A program made the translations under genes and the position numbers. Positions 28,801 through 35,897 of a DNA stretch of 64,000 nt are shown here, in pieces; positions within the stretch are counted from its first letter, which is position 1; each line of letters starts with the position of its first letter. This stretch comes from Candidatus Oscillochloris fontis (GTDB lineage: Bacteria > Chloroflexota > Chloroflexia > Chloroflexales > Chloroflexaceae). The stretch covers positions 1 through 64,000 of the forward strand of contig NZ_RYFD01000002.1 in NCBI RefSeq assembly GCF_004138135.1, written 5' to 3'. Below the pieces are notes generated by a model that searched no databases, was not told the DNA's origin, and saw only the letters and a program-made list of their open reading frames with translations.

Positions 28801-29483
28801 AACGCCACCCCCTGGGTCGCTGCCGGGCCACAGATTGCCTCCACGGCTGCCTCAACCCCCAAGAGGCTGAGGCGAAAACTATTCGCAAAGCGGGTCGGCA
28901 CGAGATGCGCATACTGTTCGAGCAGCGCCGCCACATACTCCTCGCGGATGGCGAAGAGCGCCCAGCGCCATGGATCGGCCAGTGCATCACCGAGCTGGGT
29001 GAAGAATTGCAGCCGCTCCTCCTCACCACTCGGATCGAGGGTTAAGACCTCCTCAAACTGATCGAAGATGAGCACCTGGCCATTGGTCGCATCAGGAGGC
29101 GTGCGTTGGTTCAGGTAGGCATCGAGGGTCAGGTTAGCCAACTCAGAAGTAGACAGTTGCTCACTGGTTGGGCGACCCTCCTCCAAACTCTGCATAACAC
29201 TGAGCAGGTAGCGATTCGCCCCGGCAATCGGTGCGGGTGCCCCCACGCGGATCGTCGGGCGCACCAAAAAGCGGCGCTGTTCGAGACGCGGAACGAGCGC
29301 GGCTTGGATCAGCGAGGTCTTACCCGCTCCGGAGGGCGAATTGAGCAACACAATGCGGTCACCAACCAGAAGGCTGAGCAGATCGCGTGATTCACGCGCA
29401 CGGCCATAGATAGTCTCGTTGCGGCGAAAGGGCCGCGCACCGATATAGGGCGGCGGTACAACGTGATCGGCAGAGGTGTGCAT
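25896..29483 (-). CDS. nSTAND ATPase with transmembrane helix and 14 WD40 repeats
   Basis: A 1195-residue protein. The N-terminal nSTAND1-type NTPase has P-loop SPSGAGKTS (49-57) and Walker B VLIFDQFEEV (137-146), then the helical region usual for the family (to about 460). One hydrophobic helix (about 466-490, start RNLAIGASVAAG) is followed by a short helical linker and fourteen WD40 repeats (about 570-1160, consensus FSPDGxxLATxGxDGxIRLWD), enough for two seven-bladed propellers. STAND proteins are nucleotide switches: the repeats sense a ligand and ATP binding triggers assembly and effector activation. The CHAT-SIR2 gene ends 8 bp before the chosen ATG (29483); TTG 29489 is an alternative start. 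The product is probably membrane anchored. Confidence 0.9.
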   Translation of the reverse strand: MHTSADHVVPPPYIGARPFRRNETIYGRARESRDLLSLLVGDRIVLLNSPSGAGKTSLIQAALVPRLEQRRFLVRPTIRVGAPAPIAGANRYLLSVMQSLEEGRPTSEQLSTSELANLTLDAYLNQRTPPDATNGQVLIFDQFEEVLTLDPSGEEERLQFFTQLGDALADPWRWALFAIREEYVAALLEQYAHLVPTRFANSFRLSLLGVEAAVEAICGPAATQGVAFEPGVAEALARDLAKVVVQDSSGQAVERVGLNVEPVQLQVVCYRLWERRFPTPATAGQMISAGDVAAMGSIDNALEEYYASGVARAAAAGQVRERAVRSWVDTQLITRQGFRSQVLAGNEASFGLNETTVDTLTNAYVVREERRRGVSWLELAHDRLIAPVRANNARWFAEHLSPLQRQAEIWTAQGQPDSLLFREAELADAETWAAAYQDELTSQERLFLENCREEQRRLEERARTARRMRNLAIGASVAAGLALVAFIVAFNFYTQANTNYQHAEMARMTAESSSRMSRARELAAGAHTQIQSNPQRALLLALRAVNTTAAGDPDLPEIRQILQQAVQESRLRWVLETPNLSAMALSPDGQNIVGTTFDGEVLRWPNDGSLEEAQRYPAHEGGTYGIAFSPDGRLVATSGADGAIRLWNFPEMALLRTTMIYSPTLPAQIQFSPDGQLLSANSYDGTTLYLLKTDDFSPATPPLVHPDLVNALDFSPDGRWLATAGNDGVARIWDVRSGDLVVALDQRRNAEDASYPLYTLAFHPLQSNQLVTSGQDKLIHVWNIASQREERTLFGHGDSIFQLAFAPNGAFLASASNDTTIRLWDVAAGQELISLRDHSGAVFRIAFAPDSATLISAGYDRSIRSWDLHLVHGQAVYGVAYSPDGRMIVSTGNGNQVRLWDATSQALLDTLTTDEYYLINPSFSPDGQTLAAAGASGTAYLWSLANLNAPRTIMAHPGGCYDLAWSPDGRMLATSGAEDNVRIWSVDDLSLERAFPTETSYIPSLSWSADGQFLAAASQNDLLIWNVTAGLLIPKLDTFNNTRAVAWSPHGLRLAVVWQNQPPTVYNIEDGTKLVLEQNPSGAERVRFNADGSQVVFPNVDGSVRVWESQTGQLVLNSMGSRSPNDVRFSPDGSQAIIADASGFVRLALLNANQLIERASQRTIRDLTSDECATYAIDPCTWNPEPNLRNPSGRE

Positions 29484-29491
29484 AATCAATC

Positions 29492-31594
29492 TCAGAAGAA
29501 GGGATTTTCATCTACGGTGGCAACTGGGGCTGGCTCGGCTGCGGACCATTTGCGATGGAGTTCTTGCATAAAATCATCAATACTGCCCCAGAAGAGACTG
29601 ATCTCGGCCCCACGCAGATAGCTCTCCATATAGCGACGGGCGCGTTCGGGGTCGAGGAAGAGACCCTCTTCAGGCAGAATCTGACCCGCAATATTGGCGT
29701 AGCGCGAGCGACGTTGGCGACCTTCGGGGCTGATCACACTACGGAAGAGGACGCGAAAACTCCAATCTTCGAGCCGGAAGCCGAGGAAGAGCAGGCCACT
29801 ATCGGCGAGGGCATCGCTCACCACCGGAGGAATCCACTTCTTATTGCGAGTCACCCCGATCAGATAATCGAAGTAATCATCCTCAGTGAGGACGAGCGAG
29901 TCAGGCACCTTGGTGACCCCAAAGAGGTAGAAGATGAGTGGTTGTTCAGGGCTAGGGGTATAGTTGGGGTTATCGAGCACTGAGGGGAAACGCATCAGGC
30001 GCTCATTCCAGCGACAGATCTCGACCTTCGGATCTTTGCCAGCGGCGCGCAGCGCTTCAACCAAGAGATTATCGGTACCGGCGCTAATATAGATGCGGAA
30101 GGGCAGTTCAGCCAGCACCTTATACGGATCAGCCGGATTCTGGCTGCGGCGCAACTTGCCAACCGCAGCGAAGGTATCCTCCAGGCTCGCATCGGGCTTA
30201 AGGTCGGGCAACTGATCGCCAAAGCGCTTGAGCAACTCATTGCGCATATAGGTATTGAGTTCACGGCGTGGCAACTGCGCATCCTGATTGACGGTGAGGA
30301 ACTCAGCCACCTGGGGGATTTGGTCGCGTTGATCAGGAGCCATGGGGAAGCGGTACTTTTCAGCGAGTGCCTCAGCCGCATGGCGCGGCGGCCCCACCAG
30401 CGACTCGTTCATCTGTGGGCCAAGGATGGGGGTACACAGCCCATCGCGGATATTGCCGATCAGCGCGGGCCACTTCTCTAGGTTACTATCACCACTAAAA
30501 CTAGGCACATACCAGATCTGGCCATTACGCAGGCGCATATAGAGCACCGGCATCCAATGATCAGCGGCATCGCGCACAGTGCCACGCGCCACCGCCATGG
30601 CACGATCAATCATGCCATCCTTGCGCAACTCGCGAAAGAAGACCGGCATAAAGCGCTCGATGGTCTGCATCGCGATCTTGCCCTGCATCGCAATCACCGC
30701 CGGGATGCCAGCACGGGCCAAGCGCGGGCCAAGCGCGTTCAGTGGCCCACCTTCACTGAAATTTGGTATCGCGGCACTCTCGCACGAAGCCAGGACAATC
30801 AGCCGTGGACGTTCGCGCAATTCACTGATCCGAGACACCAGATCGATCCCATCAATCGGGGCCGTCTGAGCATCCGCACCTTCCAAAAAGAGCATCGGCT
30901 TGCCCTTGGGAGTCAGCACCCCATGGGCCACAATGTAGAGGATGTCATAGTTATCGCGCAGGGCGGTGATCATGGCGTCCAAACTTGCGCGGGTCGTACC
31001 ATCACTCGCCAGCGCCGTCACACTGATCGTCTCGCCCATACCGGCACGAGCACGGGCCACCTCACCCGCCACATCAACCGGGTGGAGGCGGAACTTACTC
31101 TCCAGATCGGTTGGGTTAGCCACCACAACCAAGGCGCGCAACTCGCTCTGGGGCCGCAAGCGCACCGGCCCCCAGTCGTTACTACTCAGGAAGCGTGAGA
31201 AGAGCACGCGCTCGCCAGTGAGCAGCAATGAGCCATCCTTGGGGTCACGCAATGTCTCCCAGCGAATAGTCTGAAGTTCCGGGGCACTCGGATCAAGAAA
31301 GAGGCGGATGCGCAACACCCCATCTTGGGCGGCAGTAGCGGCGCGAGCCTCGGCGAAGGCGGTTAGCACGTCGGGTTGGGCGAAGAGCATACCACTCAAC
31401 GCCCGGCCATACGCCTCATGATCCATCTGTAACGCGATAAGTGCAGGAAGATCGAAACTCGCAAGTACAGGGCGATCCGTACTGAGGCGAATGTCGGCGG
31501 CGTCATCGGGGCGCGTAAAACGCAGTTCAACCGTAAAGCTCTCTGCATCACGCCGATAGAGGCCAATTTCTAGATCGGCGAAGCCAGAAGCCAT
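29492..31594 (-). CDS. CHAT caspase-like protease fused to a SIR2-like domain
   Basis: A 700-residue protein. An N-terminal beta-rich region (about 1-150) precedes a CHAT domain (about 150-365) with the catalytic dyad His in YIVAHG (H224) and Cys in LASCESA (C271). A C-terminal SIR2-like domain (about 375-680) is recognised by LVLTEDDYFDYL and LLFLGFRLEDWSFRVLF. Its usual catalytic LHG reads YLFG and the TTNYD-like site reads ISAGTD, so NAD hydrolysis may be lost or altered. CHAT proteases act as caspase-like executioners in several bacterial immune systems. ATG 31594 is chosen over TTG 31603, which would leave no room for a ribosome site. It is first in an operon with the nSTAND-WD40 sensor and the secreted FG-GAP protein. 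Confidence 0.85.
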   Translation of the reverse strand: MASGFADLEIGLYRRDAESFTVELRFTRPDDAADIRLSTDRPVLASFDLPALIALQMDHEAYGRALSGMLFAQPDVLTAFAEARAATAAQDGVLRIRLFLDPSAPELQTIRWETLRDPKDGSLLLTGERVLFSRFLSSNDWGPVRLRPQSELRALVVVANPTDLESKFRLHPVDVAGEVARARAGMGETISVTALASDGTTRASLDAMITALRDNYDILYIVAHGVLTPKGKPMLFLEGADAQTAPIDGIDLVSRISELRERPRLIVLASCESAAIPNFSEGGPLNALGPRLARAGIPAVIAMQGKIAMQTIERFMPVFFRELRKDGMIDRAMAVARGTVRDAADHWMPVLYMRLRNGQIWYVPSFSGDSNLEKWPALIGNIRDGLCTPILGPQMNESLVGPPRHAAEALAEKYRFPMAPDQRDQIPQVAEFLTVNQDAQLPRRELNTYMRNELLKRFGDQLPDLKPDASLEDTFAAVGKLRRSQNPADPYKVLAELPFRIYISAGTDNLLVEALRAAGKDPKVEICRWNERLMRFPSVLDNPNYTPSPEQPLIFYLFGVTKVPDSLVLTEDDYFDYLIGVTRNKKWIPPVVSDALADSGLLFLGFRLEDWSFRVLFRSVISPEGRQRRSRYANIAGQILPEEGLFLDPERARRYMESYLRGAEISLFWGSIDDFMQELHRKWSAAEPAPVATVDENPFF

Positions 31595-31697
31595 AGCGGT
31601 CAACTTTCAGTTAGTGCAGCGGGGTATAACGAATACGTCTAGTACGACTAAGAATAACGAGCATGGAGGGTTTCGTCAAGCGATCTGGGGTCTGGAT

Positions 31698-31786
31698 CAG
31701 GACATGGGTAACGTCACCTCCAGTGGGGGGTTGAGGGCGGCTGCGCCGCCAAAACACAACAAAAATGATGGTTTGGGGCGCAGCCC
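31698..31786. repeat. degenerate family-1 element, copy G
   Basis: CAGGACATGGGTAACGT (31698-31714) is a mutated family-1 end. It is followed by CACCTCCAGTGGGGGG, GGCGGCTGCGCCGCC, an AACACAACAAAAA arm and TTTGGGGCGCAGCCC in the order expected of a copy in reverse orientation. The right end is missing; a family-2 element begins 13 bases later. The 31595-32034 spacer contains only this decayed copy, the family-2 element and the CDF promoter region. Confidence 0.65.
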
Positions 31787-31798
31787 GTAGGTATAGCC

Positions 31799-31952
31799 GT
31801 ATCCGTTCACGATGGAGGTAAACGGATTGCCACTCCTACCCAAAACGACAGGTTGACGCAAAGGCGCGAAGACGCAAAGGTTTTGTTGCAGGCTTTGCGC
31901 CTTTGCGCCTTTGCGTCAAAATCTTGATGTTCGGGGCAGCGTGAACAGTTAC
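31799..31952 (-). mobile_element. family-2 MITE, intact copy (154 bp) with 9-bp target duplication
   Basis: The ends are GTATCCGTTCACG and, on the other strand, GTAACTGTTCACG. The element is bounded by a perfect 9-bp direct repeat GGTATAGCC (31790-31798 and 31953-31961). The core is a long imperfect palindrome of GACGCAAAGGCGCAAAG type (about 31854-31919). Over its whole length it matches, in opposite orientation, the copy at 60560-60713, which is also 154 bp. There is no reading frame of note. Orientation is given relative to the 60.6-kb copy. Confidence 0.9.
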
Positions 31953-32034
31953 GGTATAGCCCGCGACTTCAGTCGCTGGACGATTCGCTCTTTGTGGTAG
32001 TATCTATACCGGAGGCAACGAAAGGATACTATTG

Positions 32035-32991
32035 ATGGGGCACCACCACAGTCACAGCCACGGTCATCACCACCACCACGCACCAACCCACTTTGATCGC
32101 GCCTTTGCGATTGGGGTGGGCCTCAACCTCGTCTTTGTGGTGATCGAATTTGGCTTCGGTATTGCGGCGGGATCGTTGGCGCTGCTGAGTGATGCATGGC
32201 ACAACCTGAGTGATGTGCTCGGTCTCTTGCTGGCCTGGGGCGCACTGGCACTCTCGCGCCGCTTACCCACGATCCACCACACCTACGGCTTGCGCCGATC
32301 TACGATTCTGGCCGCCTTAGCCAACGCGGCCCTGCTCCTGATCGCCATCGGTGGGATTGCCTGGGAGGCCATCCAGCGCCTCTTCAACCCCGATGATGTG
32401 CCCGGCCTGACCCTGGTGATCGTAGCCGGGATCGGTATCCTGATCAATGGACTCACCGCGTGGCTCTTTGCACGCGGTAGCCACGAAGACCTCAACATTC
32501 GCGGTGCCTTCCTGCATATGGTCGCCGATGCGCTCATCTCACTCGGTGTGGTCGTAGCGGGCTTGCTGCTGATGTTTACGGGTTGGACATGGCTCGACCC
32601 GCTGGTGAGTCTGGTCATCGTCCTGGTGATTGGTTGGGGCACCTGGGGTCTGGCCCGCGATTCGGTCGATCTGGCGCTGGATGGGGTGCCAGCCTCGGTT
32701 GATCCCGTGGCAGTACGCAACTACCTGAATAAGCTACCAGGGGTGCGCGAGGTGCATGATCTACATATCTGGGCGCTCAGCACCACCGAACCTGCGCTGA
32801 CGGTTCACCTCGTGGTGGAGCAACACATCGAGGGCGATGCGTTGCTGGCACAGGTACGCACCCACCTGCACGACACATTTGGCATTGAACATGTGACAAT
32901 CCAGTTGGAGATGGGCAATCCCAACTACCCATGTCAACATTGCCCCGACGAGGTGCGCCCTAGCCCAATTGTTCACAAAATAGGTGTCTGA
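32035..32991 (+). CDS. cation diffusion facilitator (CzcD/ZitB-like zinc exporter)
   Basis: A 318-residue CDF transporter. A His-rich N-terminus (GHHHSHSHGHHHHH) precedes six membrane helices (about 20-205). The intramembrane metal site is seen as the HxxxD pairs in LLSDAWHNLSDVLG (helix 2) and LHMVADALISLG (helix 5). The C-terminal cytoplasmic domain (about 215-300) has the VHDLHIWALS motif. These proteins exchange cytoplasmic Zn, Co or Cd for protons. ATG 32035 with AAAGGA 8 bases upstream is preferred to the TTG directly before it. Its 3' end overlaps the convergent PadR-ModA gene by 19 bp. Confidence 0.95.
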   Translation: MGHHHSHSHGHHHHHAPTHFDRAFAIGVGLNLVFVVIEFGFGIAAGSLALLSDAWHNLSDVLGLLLAWGALALSRRLPTIHHTYGLRRSTILAALANAALLLIAIGGIAWEAIQRLFNPDDVPGLTLVIVAGIGILINGLTAWLFARGSHEDLNIRGAFLHMVADALISLGVVVAGLLLMFTGWTWLDPLVSLVIVLVIGWGTWGLARDSVDLALDGVPASVDPVAVRNYLNKLPGVREVHDLHIWALSTTEPALTVHLVVEQHIEGDALLAQVRTHLHDTFGIEHVTIQLEMGNPNYPCQHCPDEVRPSPIVHKIGV

Positions 32992-34268
32992 ATCAATGCG
33001 CCTGCCTGCTTGCCATCCGAAGCAAAGACAATCCCGGCATCGGCATCGCCACGGGTAATACACGTCACCACCTCGGTGACACTGGCCCCATAATAGACCA
33101 CGTTGCGCAAGACGGCGGCTTCTCCAGCGCTTCCCAACATGCCCCGTTCGGCAAGTTGGTGCAGCAGATCGCGGGTATACTGGCCCACAGCGGTCTGCTC
33201 CGAACCCAGGGCGAGCCGCAGGCCCGGTCGGGTCAGATCTTCAGGCTGACGCAACTGAACCGGAGCGCGTGGCGAACTGAGCAACACCAACTGGTTCGAG
33301 GCGAAGGGGTAGACACTCTCTGGCCAGACGCGCCCAGAATGCACAACCAGATCCATGGCTTGACGATGGGCGGGCGCAAAGATATCCGCCGTAGCCCCAC
33401 AGTTGAGTTGGGCACTAAGGATGTAGGAGCCACCAAACGTGAAGCGCAGCGCCACCCCGGCATAATGCGCGGAGAAGTCGGCGGCGATGGTGTGAAAGGC
33501 GTTGGCCAACGAAGCGGCGGCGAAGATGTGTAGGGTGCGCGGCGAAGTTGCGGTTGCCTCAGGAGGAAGAAGTGCGGGTGCCTCGCTCGGCAACGCCGGA
33601 ACCGTGGCAAACCCGGCATTGATCAGGCGCGCTTGCCCCAAGGGCGAACGCACAAAATCCACAAAAGCAGCCACGAGATCGGGCTGTTGGCTATCGGCAA
33701 CCACCGCAATACTACAGGTCACCGGTGCCGGTTCACGCAGCGGAGCAAAGGGATGATCGAGCCAGCGCAACAGACTCTCCATCTGGCGCACCTGCAATTG
33801 CAGGAAGAGACCAGCATCGGGTTGCGTGGCGCGTTGGATGAGTTGGCGGCGCAGATGATCGCGCCACGCACGCACGACGACACGCTGGTTGGTCAGCAGA
33901 CGCTGCACCACCTCTGGCCCGGCGCGTTGGGCAAAGTAGAGCCGCGCAAGTAGATCCATACGCAGATGATCGGGATCAGTCACCGGGCCACGCAACCACT
34001 CGGCAAAGGCCACCCGCCCAGCCTCGGTGAGGATCAGCAACTTACGCGGCGGTGTTTCATGCAGTTCCTCCTCACTCACCACATAGCCCGCCTGGATCAA
34101 TTTGGTGACGAGGGCATAGAAGTGGCTGAGCTTCACATGCCAGATCTTGCCCAACGCATCGGGCGCACTCAGTTGTTGATGCAGCGCATAGGCATGCAGT
34201 GGGCGTTCATGCAGAAAGCCTAAAATGGCATGTTCGATAGTGAGTGGAGATTGCCGCCGTGGACTCAT
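32973..34268 (-). CDS. PadR-family regulator fused to a circularly permuted ModA-like domain
   Basis: A 431-residue fusion. Residues 8-172 are a PadR winged helix plus its C-terminal helices, co-linear with the PadR encoded next door (shared PLTxE..ILGF, ERPLH/QEPLH and LYFAQ.AG.EV.QRL). Residues 181-222 (CSIAVVADSQQP, then AFVDFVRS and GQA) match the last 45 residues of ModA. A Pro/Ala-rich linker follows (223-244). Residues 245-431 match ModA from its mature N-terminus (LHIFAAASLANAF) to the DAGIVF region, where the chain ends. The binding-protein fold is thus complete but permuted. Without a signal peptide it should be cytosolic, a plausible ModE-like molybdate or tungstate sensor for modBA. 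The gene is divergent from padR across a decayed repeat. Confidence 0.85.
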   Translation of the reverse strand: MSPRRQSPLTIEHAILGFLHERPLHAYALHQQLSAPDALGKIWHVKLSHFYALVTKLIQAGYVVSEEELHETPPRKLLILTEAGRVAFAEWLRGPVTDPDHLRMDLLARLYFAQRAGPEVVQRLLTNQRVVVRAWRDHLRRQLIQRATQPDAGLFLQLQVRQMESLLRWLDHPFAPLREPAPVTCSIAVVADSQQPDLVAAFVDFVRSPLGQARLINAGFATVPALPSEAPALLPPEATATSPRTLHIFAAASLANAFHTIAADFSAHYAGVALRFTFGGSYILSAQLNCGATADIFAPAHRQAMDLVVHSGRVWPESVYPFASNQLVLLSSPRAPVQLRQPEDLTRPGLRLALGSEQTAVGQYTRDLLHQLAERGMLGSAGEAAVLRNVVYYGASVTEVVTCITRGDADAGIVFASDGKQAGALIQTPIL

Positions 34269-34274
34269 GGTTGC

Positions 34275-34362
34275 GTTCCTCCGGTGGGGATTTGGGGGCG
34301 GCTTCGTCGCCCAACACCAACAAAAAAAGAGGTTTGGGGCGCAGCCCCAAGGAGTTTACCGA
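34275..34362. repeat. degenerate family-1 element, copy H, between divergent padR genes
   Basis: Read on the minus strand, CTCCTTGGGGCTGCGCCCCAAAC, a TTTTTTTGTTGGTGTTGGGCG arm, GCCGCCCCC and CCCCACCGGAGG follow in family-1 order, but the terminal repeats are gone and one arm of the central hairpin is deleted. It fills most of the 108-bp gap between the two divergent padR genes, so their promoters and operators must lie in or beside it. Confidence 0.65.
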
Positions 34363-34376
34363 AAGGATTATAGCTA

Positions 34377-34889
34377 ATGCCAATGCAGAAACAACCACTC
34401 ACCTTTGAACTGGGCATACTCGGTTTTATGCGCCAAGAGCCGTTGCATGGCTACGAAATCTACCAGCGCATGCAAGCCAGCGAAGGGATGGGGTTAGCTT
34501 GGGGCTTGAAGCAGAACCAACTCTATGCCGAACTCATCCGCCTTGAGGAGGAAGGCTACCTGAGCAGCAGCATCGAAGAACAGGGAACCCGCCCGCCACG
34601 GAAGATCTTCCAACTCACCGCGTATGGTGTGCAACACTATACCGAATGGGTCAATAGCCCCGTAATGCACGGGCGCAACTTTCAGCGCGAGTTCCCGATT
34701 AAGCTCTACTTCGCCCAGCAGGCGGGGCGCGAGGTGGCTCAACGGCTTATCGCTACACAACAGGCAACCTGTGGCGATTGGCTGGCGGCGCTGCCAGCCA
34801 GTGCGGAGCCAGATCTCATCCATGAGTTCCGGCAGAGCCAGATCGAAACCATGCTGGCCTGGTTGGAGACATGTGCAGATTCAATATGA
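34377..34889 (+). CDS. PadR-family transcriptional regulator
   Basis: A 170-residue protein with an N-terminal winged helix (about 7-90) and a C-terminal helical region (about 95-165), of the Vir/AphA-like PadR subclass. The key stretches ILGFMRQEPLHGYEIY and QLYAELIRLEEEGYL are typical of the DNA-binding domain. It is a clear paralogue of the N-terminal part of the divergent PadR-ModA fusion, so the pair probably arose by duplication. It converges on modA with a 9-bp overlap. It is a likely local regulator of the molybdate genes; the ligand is unknown. ATG 34377 has an AAAGGA site 10 bases upstream. Confidence 0.9.
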   Translation: MPMQKQPLTFELGILGFMRQEPLHGYEIYQRMQASEGMGLAWGLKQNQLYAELIRLEEEGYLSSSIEEQGTRPPRKIFQLTAYGVQHYTEWVNSPVMHGRNFQREFPIKLYFAQQAGREVAQRLIATQQATCGDWLAALPASAEPDLIHEFRQSQIETMLAWLETCADSI

Positions 34890-35723
34890 GAGAAACCCAT
34901 ACGTAACCAAAATCGCCTGCCCTTCCGCCGAACGGACAAAATCCACAAACGCCTGCGCTACTTCGGGAGCAGCGCTCTTGGCGAGTGGGGCAATCGGATA
35001 GGTCGCAATCGAATTGATCGTCTCAGGGATGCTGATCTGTACCAACTCATCCGCCGCCAACGCCGCATCAGTCGTATAGAGAATCCCGGCGTCGGCCTCC
35101 CCTAGCCGCACCTTGGTCAGCACGCTGCGCACATCATCCTCGTAAGAGACCACATTGGCCAATACGGCCTCAGCATAGGTTGCGCCATATTCAGGTAGTT
35201 CGCTCGCCTTGCTCAGAACATCGAGCGTATACTGACCAATCGGAGTGGCCTTATCGGCCAAGACCAATTTGAGGCCCGGCTTGGTCAGATCAGCCAAGGT
35301 CTGTACTGCCGCCGGATTCTCCTTGGGCAGAATCAGCACTAACTGGTTCTGGGCAAAGTTCTGCTCCTGGCCACTGGCGACCATGCCACTCGCGATGACC
35401 ACATCCATCTGCTTGAGATTGGCCGACGCAAAGACATCCGCTGGGGCACCTTCGTTGATCTGGTTCGCCAATTGTTGCGACCCAGCAAAGTTATAGACGA
35501 CCGTTACCCCAGGATTGGCGGCTTCAAATGCGGTGGCGATCTCCTGAAAGGCTGTGGTGAGCGAGGCCGCCGCAAAGACGTTGAGGGTGGTTGTGGTCGC
35601 CACGATGGGGGCGGTGCTGGCTTCAGCACTAGGGCTTGGGGCGGCGGGCGTTGCCTGGCCACAGGCACTCAGCAGGAGCGCGAACAGGGCCATGAGCACG
35701 AACAGGGTGCGCCGTTGGGACAT
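34881..35723 (-). CDS. modA: molybdate ABC transporter substrate-binding lipoprotein
   Basis: A 280-residue lipoprotein. It has a signal peptide with lipobox LLSAC (C21), a Ala/Pro/Thr-rich linker to about residue 46, and a complete ModA fold. Ligand-site segments include NVFAAASLTTAF, NFAGSQQLANQI and DAGILYTTDA. The C-terminal IATYPIAPLAKSAAPEVAQ helix region is present in normal order, which makes this the natural reference for the permuted copy in the adjacent regulator. ModA captures molybdate or tungstate outside the membrane and delivers it to ModB. It is downstream of modB, with a family-2 element between the two. A GGGAGG site precedes the ATG. Confidence 0.95.
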   Translation of the reverse strand: MSQRRTLFVLMALFALLLSACGQATPAAPSPSAEASTAPIVATTTTLNVFAAASLTTAFQEIATAFEAANPGVTVVYNFAGSQQLANQINEGAPADVFASANLKQMDVVIASGMVASGQEQNFAQNQLVLILPKENPAAVQTLADLTKPGLKLVLADKATPIGQYTLDVLSKASELPEYGATYAEAVLANVVSYEDDVRSVLTKVRLGEADAGILYTTDAALAADELVQISIPETINSIATYPIAPLAKSAAPEVAQAFVDFVRSAEGQAILVTYGFLSY

Positions 35724-35748
35724 ACGAACCTCCCTTGCTAGAGCTACG

Positions 35749-35890
35749 GTAATTGTTCACACTTCTCCTCACATCCCGGTTTTGACGCAAAGACGCCAAG
35801 GCGCAGAGCTTTTACTAGAAGTTCTAATTACAACCTTTGCGTCTTTGCGTCAACCAAATGCTTCGGTTTACCCCAAGTGTGAACAGGTAC
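35749..35890 (+). repeat. divergent family-2 element (142 bp) between modB and modA
   Basis: The ends are GTAATTGTTCACACTT and AAGTGTGAACAGGTAC, a good inverted repeat resembling family 2, around the GACGCAAAGACGCCAAGGCGC...GCGTCTTTGCGTC palindrome. Only a 5-bp flanking match CTACG (35744-35748 and 35891-35895) is visible, so target duplication is less clear than in the 154-bp copies. It separates two genes expected to be co-transcribed and could fold into a strong hairpin in the modB-modA message. Confidence 0.75.
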
Positions 35891-35897
35891 CTACGGA

